Below are positions 1-10,150 of a stretch of DNA of 64,000 nucleotides, piece after piece. Under the pieces are notes generated by a model. It saw nothing but the letters and a program-made list of their open reading frames with translations. It searched no databases and was not told the origin of the DNA. Origin of the DNA: Basidiobolus meristosporus CBS 931.73 (taxonomy: Eukaryota; Basidiobolomycota; Basidiobolomycetes; Basidiobolales; Basidiobolaceae). The first letter of the stretch is position 1, and each line of letters starts with the position of its first letter. The stretch lies in assembly GCA_002104905.1 (NCBI GenBank), contig MCFE01000204.1:62001-126000 (forward strand), read 5' to 3'. The translations under genes were made by a program, and so were the position numbers.

Positions 1-2905
1 CCTTCGTTGAAAACACTTCTTGAAACGCAGGGCGACGATAACAACAATCCAAATCCTTTCGTTCGATTTTTCTTTCAGAATTTTGTTCAAACCTTTCCTT
101 TTTTGAAAGAATCCGACGCTACCATATGGAGCAAGCTTGAGGAATTTTTGGGGGAGATAGCAAAACTGCGTTTCTCTAACTATGCTACCAGCCAGAAAGA
201 GAAGAGCCAGAGGGAGCGGCTTGCACTAAAGGCCGAGAAGCTGTTTGTGCTACTTTTCAACACCAGCATTAAAGTGGTGAAGCCTCCAGCGCAATACGCA
301 GTAGAGCAGGCTCAACAGGAGCAGGTTCCCCCAATTCCACCCCGTAGATACGTTTCGGAAGATGATTATTTGAAAACCCAGCCAGGAACCACCACGGTGG
401 ATGTGATTGGTGTGAGAAAACTCGAAGAAAAGGCGATTTTGAACAAGACTCGTACGGTATGACAGTAACTAGCTGTCCATTGTACCGGTAACATTTGCTT
501 ACTGTATTGAGAAATAGGAGTTTTTGGTGCAATGTCATTTGAATGGGGACAGCGCACCAATTTGTTCTTGGCGAAAACACTCGGAATTCCGTAAACTTTA
601 CACAAAGGTAGGATCAATCGACAGTTGAGTTCTCGGCAATGCTTGGCTAAGTCTTCGTTAGTTGAGACGCGAATTCCCTAGCTACTATATCCCATCGCCA
701 CCTCAGAAATACATGGAAAAACACGGGTTCCTCTATCGTGAAAAGGATCGTATTTCCTTGAGATCCTATATACGCACTTTAGTGGCGTTGCCCTCACCTG
801 TCGGAAACTCTCCTATAGTTCTTGAATTTCTTACCATGGATCCTGCTCAAATCAACGCCGACGAGTTGAAGGATGTTGAGCTTAGAAAAAACACCATCAA
901 GGCTAGACTGGAAGAGCAACGCAAATTCATGCAACTGGCCGAGGAAAAGGCCAAGGATCTAGAGCAAATGTCCAGCGCCTTGAGACAAGATTTACTCCAA
1001 TCCGGTTTGTAGCCCTTCTATGCTAATCGATCAGCAAACCACGGTGTCTAACAGTGGTCACACCTAGGTGGGTTGCAAAGAATGTCGCAAGTTTTATACA
1101 GTGTGGATCAGATTTCGGATTTACCCGAGCATTACTTCAAGTCGATCGAACAAATGAGAGTCAGGTGAGCCACCGATTCCATCAGACTGGGACATCCTAG
1201 ATTATGTTTTCTAAACAAGTATGGCCCACCAGCTTCGCCTTCACCCTCTATCGCATGTACTGTTTTGACGAAGAGGCCCCGCACAATCTACAACGTTTGA
1301 AGCACACACATGCGCTTATTCCGTATCGCACTCTTAAAACGGTCCTGAAACTGTCGAATCCTACCGCAGTGGTCAAGGCCGTGCTTGACCTATTTCTGGC
1401 TCAACCGTTCAAGAAGCCAAGTTTGATGCAAAGAATAATCAACATCAATCTAGGTGACAGGGTCAAACAAAGCCAGACTGAATCGGATGCCCTGCGCGAA
1501 GCTATTGCTGATGATCAGCTCTCCGACAAGATCAAAAACTACGTCTATTCCGAGGGAGTCCTCCAATGTGACGGTGACTCGGGTAACGTGGTTCCTTGGT
1601 TCCAACGATTGATGTGACATTAATGGTATATTGTTCCACAGGATCTACTGAGATGCAAACCATTGTTCAGATTCTGAATGATAACAGTGTTCAGCCGGAG
1701 ATTAGTCCCGAAAAAATTGTTGCATTGTGGCAGGCACAAGAAGTCATGGACAATCCACCAAGTACGTTTGTTCTGGAACCAGACAATCAACAGTCGACAT
1801 TTCCCCATTTTGACCCCGCAATTCACGAGGCCAAGCTACAGCTGGAGCGTCTTAATAGACTGCTTACTTGTCTAACTCATCAGAGGAACATCGAATTATT
1901 CACGAAGCTCATGCTGGAGGTATCTTGGCACCAAACGAATCCTTCCAGGGCCTTTTGTTAACCATGATGAATACCTTTAGGGTGTAACAGGCGAGATTTT
2001 CAAACAGATTTTGGCTATTGTATACAAACCTCTTGCACGTATCTATAAGGTTGGTTGAGTTCATTTCGGCACATAGCAAACTAGTAATTGACAGCGTTGT
2101 ATAGGACGCGAAAATCGAAAACTTCATCATGGATATCTCGCGATTTGTGGACGATTTGATCAAAACGGTGGAGGAATACGAAGAGCAGGACGGTAAGCCA
2201 TGCGCTCTATGGAATTTAAAGGCATCCATTTGAAGGATATTAAGACAGCCCCAACTAGTCACCTCCGAGCATTATATCGACCCAATCAAGTCCTTTACCG
2301 AGCTGATCAAACGCCACGATCAAAATCTCTATCGATTCATCCACAACCTGTATAAGCAACAGAGCGAAGGAATCTTCAAACGCTTGATTGAGTGGTTCGA
2401 CAAGATCTTGTTCAATCTACGGGAGGGAGTCGTCACGGAGCCTATTGATTTGGATCAGCTTGTTCATGAGAACATCAAGCCTTCGGACAGGCCAGAGCTA
2501 GCAAGTGACTTGGACAAACTTGCCGATTACAATCAGAAACGAAAAGCCAGACAGCACCGGAAGCTTCGTAAGAAGATCATGCATGGCATGGGGTTACCCA
2601 GTAACCCCGACGGTACTGATGACAATTGGGCTATTCCTGAAATGGACCAATTCATACAATCTAATCAGCTGCCTGTCTCGTCTGATGATATCGTCGATTT
2701 CATGTATCCATGGCAAGACTCGTCAGACGACGAGAGTCTTGTGGGAACCTTCAGTAGTATGAAAGTCAGCAATTCCCCTGGAAGAAAGTCCCCGAGATTC
2801 AAACCCAAAATCAAGGAACCTAAAGTACCCTATCCGCAATTATCAGCGACCACCAGCCTTGTGCAACCCTTTGCTCGCTTGGCGCAAGAGAGATTCTCCA
2901 AGTAA
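1..2905 (+). CDS. PXB/PX/DUF3818 domain protein (YPR097W-like), 5' partial
   Basis: Exons read as <1-456, 518-607, 662-1004, 1068-1164, 1233-1573, 1642-1919, 1981-2049, 2105-2192 and 2259-2905. Phases agree at every junction and give 802 visible residues; the start codon lies upstream of the window. The order matches fungal PX-associated proteins such as yeast YPR097W/Lec1: a PXB-type helical region (FVRFFFQNFV..., residues ~20-90), a PX phosphoinositide-binding domain starting near EFLVQCHLNGD and including RKHSEFRKLY, then a DUF3818 region with the signature VLDLFLAQPF. The C-terminal tail is basic then Ser-rich (RKARQHRKLRKKI). Family knowledge suggests a role in lipid and sterol distribution at organelle membranes. 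Two acceptors were chosen over nearer AGs because only they keep the frame: the one before 1981, and the one before 1233, which has a CTAAAC branch site 21 nt upstream. Confidence 0.85.
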
Positions 2906-3454
2906 GAATCACCCAACGTTTATGCTAATTGCTTCAGTGTTATGGATTGTTATCAACCATCATTTCTGCCACCACGTTTGTTGGGGTGTTCTGCTTAAAT
3001 TCTCAACTTTACATAAAATCTACGTTATAAGAAACCCCTGGTAGCACCAAATGCCAATTTGGTAATATGCTTTATTGTGTGCCCTTGTTAGGTGTATGGA
3101 CTTCTACTAATCATCTGGGCATAAATACCATGCATCCTCATAATATGAGTTGGTTATTAATTGCCATCAGCTCCAGGATATCCTGGCGAATTGCATAAAT
3201 TACGATTTGCCATATATGTAAGACTCGTTTGTTTGTGTGGTAAGGATGGTCAGGTCAAGATTCACGATTCATGAAATCTGGTTTAAGGAATTTTTCTCAT
3301 ACGGTCCGGATGTTCACGAGACCAAGTCAGGTGCAAGTCAACCGGTTTCTGAGAATCAAAATCGCCTGTTGAGGTCCTTCAACTTCACATTGAAGAGAAT
3401 ACCTCTCAAACAGCTCCTTTTTTATCTGTAATTCTTTCACCCAGGTGCTCCTGA
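2906..3454. other. intergenic, no feature seen
   Basis: The spacer between the PX-protein stop and the PQ-loop start has no long open frame with recognisable similarity. It presumably holds the 3' UTR of the first gene and the promoter of the next. Confidence 0.5.
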
Positions 3455-4829
3455 ATGTGGATAATGGAAAACAACATTTGGTTGTCGCAAATATGTGGCT
3501 ATGCCTCAATATTTTTTTGGGTGGTGGTATTCACGCCGTAAGTTTCCGTTTTCTGTTCTGCTCAATTCCCTTGGAGTAGTCTTCTGAGTTGCTTCCATGC
3601 AGACAACTATATGAGAACTGGAAACGCAAAAGCAGCAATTCCTTATCCCTTACATTTGTGACCATTTGGATAGCCGGAGACGTTTTCAATTTAATTGGAG
3701 TGTACCTTCAACAACTGCTTCCTACTATGGTATTGTTAAAGCGTGCAACTCCTTGCCTCTATCCATCCACTTACCGTCTCACAGCTTTTCTTAGCTTCGT
3801 ATTACTCTCTTGCCGACGTAAAGTGTATTTCTATATTTCCGTGTCGTCTACTGGGAACTTATTCATTTCAATAGGTCGTACTGCTTTTTCAAGTGATATA
3901 CTACCGACGAAATGATTTCTATGAAGAGGATGAGCATTCTGCTTTGATAGACTATGCACCAGATTCATACAGCACCATTCCTGTTAACGGTGGAAGCACC
4001 CATAGGAGGCGAAGTAGCTACTGGTCCTATGTGCTTATACCGACGATATGTCTTGTAGGGCTGGGAGTGCTTGGCTTTAGTTTGGGTGGTATATCGAATG
4101 TAGAGGATCGCAATCAAAGACAGGATTTGGGTGCTTCGGGCCTTCTCTTTGCTTATGTAATTATATCTGTTGGATATGACATAGTAATTAGAAATTGAAT
4201 ATCGATTTGACCTAGGGTACGGGAAATCTGCCAAGCGAGGCAGAGATTTCTTTTGTTGCTCAAATCTTCGGATGGATTTCCGCCGTGTTGTATGGTAGGT
4301 TGACTTTGCGCTTTCTCGAAGTACCCTTCTAAATGTTTCGATTGCCTGAATTGATAGTTGGGGCCCGTATCCCACAAATATGGAAGAACTATCAAGACAA
4401 ATCATGCGATGGCTTATCGTGGATCATGTTTGCACTGTGTGTACTTGGAAACGTGACCTACGTGGGGGTAAGTTAGCCTCAAGCTATGATGAAGGCAGGA
4501 ATGCCGCTAATCTCTATGCAGTCCATTCTCTTCTATTCTACCGAGAAGTCGTACATTCTGATGAACCTAGCCTGGCTTGTTGGAAGGTATGACCAAGTAT
4601 TTACAGACGAGTTTTCCACCTTACTAAACCTATCCATCGATTACCAAGTGGAGGCACGCTGTTCTTCGACTTCACGGTAACTAGTCTATTCGCGACACTC
4701 GCTGCCATTGCATGAAGTTTTAACTCTTGTCTCAAGATTTTTTATCAATTTTGGATCTATCGAGGAATCAAGCGCAATGCCGATGGATATAGCGTATTTT
4801 CCACCAATGAAAGCACATTCTCAGACTAA
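3455..4829 (+). CDS. PQ-loop repeat vacuolar amino-acid transporter (YPQ1/Stm1/PQLC2 family)
   Basis: Nine exons: 3455-3537, 3603-3729, 3785-3817, 3875-4156, 4216-4294, 4358-4467, 4522-4586, 4649-4676 and 4737-4829; 900 nt, 299 aa. Two PQ-loop motifs are plain: FTPQLYENWKRKS (Pro28-Gln29) and ARIPQIWKNYQDKS (Pro207-Gln208). The conserved YYSLAD and NLAWLVGSGGTLFFDF segments are also present. The architecture is seven transmembrane helices with a hydrophilic loop (~95-165) between the two triplets. Family members export basic amino acids from vacuoles or lysosomes. The ATG at 3455 has an in-frame TGA directly before it; an in-frame ATG at 3464 could also be used. Exons 3 and 8 are very short (33 and 28 nt). 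The donor at 4157 (GTAATT) was preferred over an in-frame GTGCTT earlier, so the loop length is slightly uncertain. Confidence 0.9.
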
Positions 4830-6014
4830 CCTGCCATACAACGCTTACCTTAAAAACCCGTCAACCTAATATGTAATATTTATACTGGCAAATCCACACA
4901 AATGCACCAAATTTTCTACAGGTTGTCCCTAATGATAATTCTACATGTCACATGACCCAATTCGCCGTGTGGCTGATGTATATATAAAGTGGATCGATTA
5001 AACTTTTTCCATTCCAGGTTGTCATTTTCCATGGCGTGTTCTCGACTTCTGGTTGCTTCCTGGTGCCTGCGCAACGGTGAGAGTGCCTTATAATAGCCCA
5101 CCACAGTGCCAAATCCACTAGTTTCCCACGATCACGGTCTCGTACCAGCCAAGATTTCAGGTTGTGGGACTGCAAAGATGTCATTAGGTAGGGTGGTGTT
5201 GGAAATTACTCGTTCGAAGTAGGTGGTTTGGCTTCAGTGAATGATAGGATTAGAAGAGCTCAGGATGGCATCGGCAGTGTATTCGTCATAGAGAGAGTGC
5301 ATACCGGCTACGTAATCAGCACTGTCAAGCCATCATACACCAAAATAAGGCATCCCTAAGTTTCTATTTCTCCGTTCTTGGCCTTCTCATAAGGAGACGT
5401 GCCACATAATGTGTCATCCAGATGAATGGAGCTTGGTTCCTGCCTTCGAAAGCAGTACGCATCCTATAAGATCTGGACTTGTCATCCGGTTGTATAGATG
5501 CTATCGTTACTCGTTTGAAATTGGAACATAGGCCATGTCACCGGTTTCAGCGCCATATTGGTAAGCACATTCCGTACGAATCCTGGGCTGAGCATATAGC
5601 CTGGACATCGTTACCTTGCCATACAAGCCTCAAAGCATCCTTGGCCCACTGTGACATTATAGGATGACTAGATAGGAGGAATTGCATGATATCACCTCAT
5701 TTACACATTGGCATTTCGAGATGCTCGCAATGATTGCTGGTGGAGTGATCTACTTCTTGTAATGTTGGTCAACCATCAGGAATGAATGGCATCTCGTATG
5801 TATTGAATTAGTAATGGCTGACTCAGGCTGCTTGGTTGTTTCAAAGGTTTCAAGACGAAAGCGTCACGAGTAGGCCTACGTTATGTGCATTGACTAGCAT
5901 ATCTCACATAACACATAGATATTACACTGTTCTCATTGGAGGGTGCGAAAACACCAAGGATTTAAATACCAATCGCACCCTTTTCTACTTTATCCAGCAT
6001 TGGAGACTTGAATC
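4830..6014. other. intergenic region upstream of the ALDH gene
   Basis: About 1.2 kb without a supportable gene; open frames are short and unlike known families. A TTTAAATA element at about 5959-5966 lies roughly 50 bp before the ALDH start and may serve as its core promoter. Confidence 0.4.
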
Positions 6015-7514
6015 ATGGGCATTAGCAAAAACGATACATCCCAAACTCTTGAACTACCTGATGGGAAGTCCATCCAGGTAAACACTCACCTTTTCATCAA
6101 TGGCGAGTTTGTCCCTTCACACAGCGGGAAAACTTTCGAGACAATCAATCCTGTCACTGAAAAGGTGATCTGCAAAGTCGCCGAAGCTGACGAAAAGGAT
6201 ATCAATAATGCTGTTCAAGCTGCCAAAGAGGCCTATTTCAGTGTTTGGTCCAAAACTACTGCTTCAGAGCGAGGCCGCCTACTTTACAAACTTGCTGATT
6301 TGATGGAACAGCACACGGAAGAGTTATCCCTACTCGAATCTCTCGACAATGGTAAAACCGTGTCTGACGCGAAGAATGTTGATATTCCTGGGGCAATTGG
6401 ATGCTATCGCTATTATGCAGGTTGGGCCGACAAGATCCATGGAAAAGTTATCCCCACCTCTGATTTGAATCAGTTTAGCTACACTCGACACGAGCCGATC
6501 GGTGTAGTCGGGTGCATCATACCATGGAATTTCCCTGTTCTCATGCAAGCATGGAAGCTTGGTCCTGCCCTGGCTACAGGAAACACTGTAGTCATAAAGC
6601 TGGCCGAGCAAACCCCGTTAACTGGGCTGTATATCGCCAGATTAATCAAAGAAGCGGGATTCCCTCCTGGTGTTGTAAACGTGATAAACGGCTTTGGCAA
6701 AGTCGCTGGAGTGGCGCTTGCTTCTCATCCGGATGTTCATAAGATCGCATTCACCGGGTCAACCGTTACTGGACGTGCGATCATGAAAGCTGCTGCTGAC
6801 AGCAACATCAAGAAAGTATCATTAGAGCTGGGCGGCAAAAGTCCGAACATCATCTTTGCTGACGCAGATATTGACAAGGCAGTTCAATGGTCCAGTTCAG
6901 GCATATACTTCAACCACGGCCAGTGTTGTTCCGCAGGATCACGCATTTATGTTCAGGAAAGCATATACGACGAGTTCTTGGAAAAGTTTAAGAAACATGC
7001 CCAATCAATCCAGCTTGGAGATCCATTCGACTCAAAGACTACACAGGGCCCCCAGGTATCCAAACTTCAGTTCGACCGAATTATGGATTATATCGAACTA
7101 GGTAAGAAAGAAGGCGCTACTTGTGAATTAGGAGGAAAGCGATGGGGTGAGGTTGGATATTATATTCAGCCAACTATCTTTACCAATGTCAATGAAAATA
7201 TGAAAATTATGAAGGAGGAGATATTCGGTCCGGTGGTGGCCATTTGTAAATTCAAGGATGAAAACGACGCGCTTGAGAAAGCCAACGCTTCAGCATATGG
7301 ATTAGCTGCTGCTGTCTTTACCACCGATATGTCCAAAGCAATCAAGATGTCCAACGAGCTTCAAGCTGGTACTGTTTGGGTGAATTGTTATAACGTTCTC
7401 GACAGTACCACACCCTTTGGTGGTTACAAAGAGTCTGGATTTGGACGAGAGCTAGGAAAGTATGCTTTGTCGCTTTACACCCAGATTAAGACGGTCAAGA
7501 TGAATGTCGCCTGA
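6015..7514 (+). CDS. aldehyde dehydrogenase, NAD(P)+-dependent
   Basis: A single open frame of 499 aa, the usual length for class 1/2 aldehyde dehydrogenases, which oxidise aldehydes to carboxylic acids. The cofactor-binding Rossmann core includes IPWNFP and the FTGSTVTGRAI loop. The general base is Glu271 in LELGGKSPN and the nucleophile is Cys305 in GQCCSAG, spaced 34 residues apart as in the family. The C-terminal PFGGYKESGFGRE motif is intact. No targeting peptide is evident, so it is probably cytosolic. It has no introns although most neighbours have many. Substrate cannot be told from sequence; acetaldehyde-type enzymes are the closest in appearance. Confidence 0.95.
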   Translation: MGISKNDTSQTLELPDGKSIQVNTHLFINGEFVPSHSGKTFETINPVTEKVICKVAEADEKDINNAVQAAKEAYFSVWSKTTASERGRLLYKLADLMEQHTEELSLLESLDNGKTVSDAKNVDIPGAIGCYRYYAGWADKIHGKVIPTSDLNQFSYTRHEPIGVVGCIIPWNFPVLMQAWKLGPALATGNTVVIKLAEQTPLTGLYIARLIKEAGFPPGVVNVINGFGKVAGVALASHPDVHKIAFTGSTVTGRAIMKAAADSNIKKVSLELGGKSPNIIFADADIDKAVQWSSSGIYFNHGQCCSAGSRIYVQESIYDEFLEKFKKHAQSIQLGDPFDSKTTQGPQVSKLQFDRIMDYIELGKKEGATCELGGKRWGEVGYYIQPTIFTNVNENMKIMKEEIFGPVVAICKFKDENDALEKANASAYGLAAAVFTTDMSKAIKMSNELQAGTVWVNCYNVLDSTTPFGGYKESGFGRELGKYALSLYTQIKTVKMNVA

Positions 7515-7664
7515 GATTGCACCTCTTTAAATTCTCACAAATAGGAAAGTTTCTTAAATGAACATCGTTCAAAATATCACTCAACTACTTTATTGCAGCT
7601 AAAAGTAAAAGCGGTCTGAATGTATAATAAATTGCTATCGTAGCAATATCAACGATACAATCAG

Positions 7665-7841
7665 TTAATATTTCAGTATTATGTAAAAAGCATGGATTAC
7701 CCCAGGAATGTATCCAAGAAGAGTTAAGGCGATGTTGATTAAGAGGTCACAATGGCATGGACCACGTTCCAGCAGCACTCCCAGTGGGGGAAATATGACG
7801 GCGAAGAAAAACTTAAAGATGTCTGTGCAAGTTAGTGCCAT
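7665..7841 (-). CDS. PMP3: Pmp3/UPF0057 small membrane proteolipid
   Basis: A 58-residue single-exon protein reading MALTCTDIFKFFFAVIFPPL at its start. It then has LGVLLERG, DLLINIALTLLGYIPGVIHAFYIILKY and two hydrophobic helices separated by a short Cys-containing loop, as in the Pmp3/plasma-membrane proteolipid 3 family. Members influence membrane potential and salt tolerance at the plasma membrane. The open frame extends nine codons upstream to an earlier ATG (7868), but the family start at 7841 is preferred. A TATATAA element lies about 41 bp upstream of that start. Confidence 0.9.
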   Translation of the reverse strand: MALTCTDIFKFFFAVIFPPLGVLLERGPCHCDLLINIALTLLGYIPGVIHAFYIILKY

Positions 7842-7881
7842 CTTAGTGATTGATGTGGCACATTGCAATGCGACAATGCTC

Positions 7882-7888
7882 TTATATA
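7882..7888 (-). promoter_or_regulatory. TATA box of PMP3
   Basis: TATATAA on the minus strand, about 41 bp before the preferred PMP3 start codon. The position fits a fungal core promoter; assignment is inferred from location. Confidence 0.5.
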
Positions 7889-8292
7889 ATTTGCATAGAC
7901 TAGCATGTAATGCAGCAAGGGATATTATTTATCATTACCCCTATCTCCTCTGTGCGGCCAACGGGTTGAACAATGATATTGGAGAAGGCTACATTTTGCA
8001 GTCTAACTCCTTATATCGTGTTGAACCCCTCAAATCAAACTTGCAGCTTGGGGTATGGAAACCCTGATCAGAACTGGAATAAATACTGGCTAGCCTTTAT
8101 ACATGGGTGTTGTTTGTAACATGGATCATTTCCATGGTGAATAGTGTGTATGAATACTCATGGGAAAAGTGAAAGTAGAATACTCATGTTTAATTGATAA
8201 AGCTTTAACCAAATGGAAAAGGATTATTGTAAGGGCAATGGTGGGTACGAGTTAGCAGAATCATTAAGACGCTAGGAGTTGATAGAGGTGAT

Positions 8293-9021
8293 TCATGCCA
8301 TTACATCGTCGTAATATGTACCATCGATGACACCGCCTCGCATACTGCGGCGGACGTTTCCTTCGAAATGTCGTCGATCAGTTCTCAAATCTTGAGCAGC
8401 TTCTACGCTCCGCCGGAATTTACATTAGAAAATGAAAGTCATTCGAATACTTCTATATATCTTGGCAAACCTTTGTTCAACGGATCGTCGGCATTCGGTT
8501 CAAGGAACAGGTACTGGAGCCCTACCACCACGGAGTTGATATTAAGCACAGGTTTCCAATCTTCACGTAAAATGTTTAGACAGATATTCCCTTCGAGGTC
8601 AATGTTGGGATGGTATATCTAGGGCATAAATGAGAAACATAACTTCGGGAAGAGCAAGAAGGGCAAGTAGTACCTTTTGAGTGCAGTGAACTTTCGGGGG
8701 TTCATGTGGATAGTTGTTGTTGATTTTGAAGGTGAACTTGAATTCACCATTTTTATAGAAGCCTTCGTCTGGCTTGATGCTCAAGTCGAAATTCAACAAA
8801 TCCTCAGGAGATGGGAACGTCATCTCCATAGTTTTAGGTAATTCCAATTCCGAGAGATCTAGAGGGGACAAGTTAGCATAAAGAAATGCTGACAACGCAG
8901 GATTCTCCAGGAAAGCCAGCACAACAGTACCTTTTTGGACGCGTATCTGGGCAGCACTGACTTTGGGCTTTTTCTTCTCGGCAGCGGCGGCCTCTTTTTT
9001 CATACTAAAGAGTTTGATCAT
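8293..9021 (-). CDS. UBC12: NEDD8-conjugating enzyme E2 Ubc12
   Basis: Four exons on the minus strand: 9021-8931, 8858-8674, 8618-8471 and 8402-8293; 534 nt, 177 aa, phases 1, 0 and 1. The N-terminus [10 protein letters not shown] is the Ubc12 docking peptide that binds the NEDD8 E1, followed by a Lys/Ala-rich stretch. The UBC fold shows YPHEPPKV and [19 protein letters not shown], with catalytic Cys105. The C-terminal [14 protein letters not shown] matches the Ubc12-specific tail. The enzyme takes NEDD8/Rub1 from the E1 and passes it to cullins. All introns are short (52-72 nt) with GT-AG ends. Confidence 0.95.
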
Positions 9022-9682
9022 GATTCTTTACAAAGGCTAGGAATGTTAGGTGGGTGAAATAGTATCAAGTACAGAGGACGAAATATGCTGCTACTAGAAT
9101 GACGCACCAAGAATTTCTGAAACATCGATACAATGGCGATTCCAATATTTTACAGACTTCGAATCGAGAGGATTCGAGCCGCAATTAAGTGATCATTCCC
9201 AGTTCTGGATCATTACATCACTCCGGTCATCGGATTCCATATGGACATTTGACGAATTCCCATAAAGCCGTAAAGCTCTGGAACCCTGTCAATGAACATT
9301 GATCTTGGGTGACAGGATTTGCGATGCTTTGTTATCTGCCTAAACTGTATTCAGGAACAGATGACACTATGGCTCTTGACAGAAAGGATTCCCAGCTGTC
9401 GCTGCGAGATTATTGGTAGCCCGTGAAGGCTTGTCAACTGACCCGGTCTCAATGGACACCAGGCTTCTAGCCACTGAGCAGCGATGTGCCTTGGCTATTG
9501 GTAATGAGCTGCATGCATTAGATGTGAAGGGTTTATTGAAGCCTTAAGGTTACTAGTAGTGACCAGAGGGTGCGTGTCGTACACAGATAACAGCTTGATT
9601 CAAGGATTAAATTATATGCGAGTGTCGGGAGAACATTCCATCTGGAGACTGATCATACACAAAAGAAGGCCATCGGGGACGC
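9022..9682. other. intergenic between UBC12 and the perilipin-like gene
   Basis: Both neighbours are on the minus strand, so this stretch holds the UBC12 promoter and the 3' end of the perilipin-like transcript. No gene or repeat was recognised. Confidence 0.4.
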
Positions 9683-10150
9683 TTAATGCCCAGGAAGAGC
9701 GTTACGAACATTGTTCAGCAGGTTTTGTGCAGTTGCTGCGAAATTGCCAACATAAGGCTCAAGTGTAGAGCGGCATGTCTCGATGACCTCATTGGTTGGC
9801 TTCTTGATGATAGGAAACTTTCCTTCCAAATAATCCAATGACTTGCAACCGATATCGTCTACCTGTTGGATCTGGCGCTGGAAATGGGTTTGTACAGGCT
9901 TAATGGCTTTGGTCACGGTGCTGAATGCGGAGTTAGCAGTGTCCGCTACAAGATGGACATAGCGGGAGTTCGAGTGTTCAATGTAGCTTCTAACTGCGTT
10001 GACGCTATCTTGTACCACCGGAATTTCGTATATGCGGGTGGCCATATGAAGCTCACTGTCCCCTGTAGTGTTTCCGTTATTGGTTGAGTTTTGTTTTTTG
10101 GAGTTCTCCTTAGAGGCGGCATGACTGTTGGCGTTGGGTTCTTGGCTCAT
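9683..10150 (-). CDS. perilipin-like lipid droplet protein (PLIN/CAP20 family)
   Basis: A single-exon protein of 155 aa from the ATG at 10150; an in-frame ATG at 10207 would add 19 residues. The pattern RIYEIPVVQDSVNAVRSYIE, a long amphipathic helical stretch with regularly spaced Ala, Val and aromatic residues, then DDIGCKSLDYLEGKFPIIKKPTNEVIE matches fungal perilipin-like proteins. In those, D..G...LD.LE.KFP.I..PT is the hallmark. They coat lipid droplets and regulate lipolysis. The N-terminal 35 residues are Asn/Ser-rich and probably disordered. Confidence 0.8.
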   Translation of the reverse strand: MSQEPNANSHAASKENSKKQNSTNNGNTTGDSELHMATRIYEIPVVQDSVNAVRSYIEHSNSRYVHLVADTANSAFSTVTKAIKPVQTHFQRQIQQVDDIGCKSLDYLEGKFPIIKKPTNEVIETCRSTLEPYVGNFAATAQNLLNNVRNALPGH

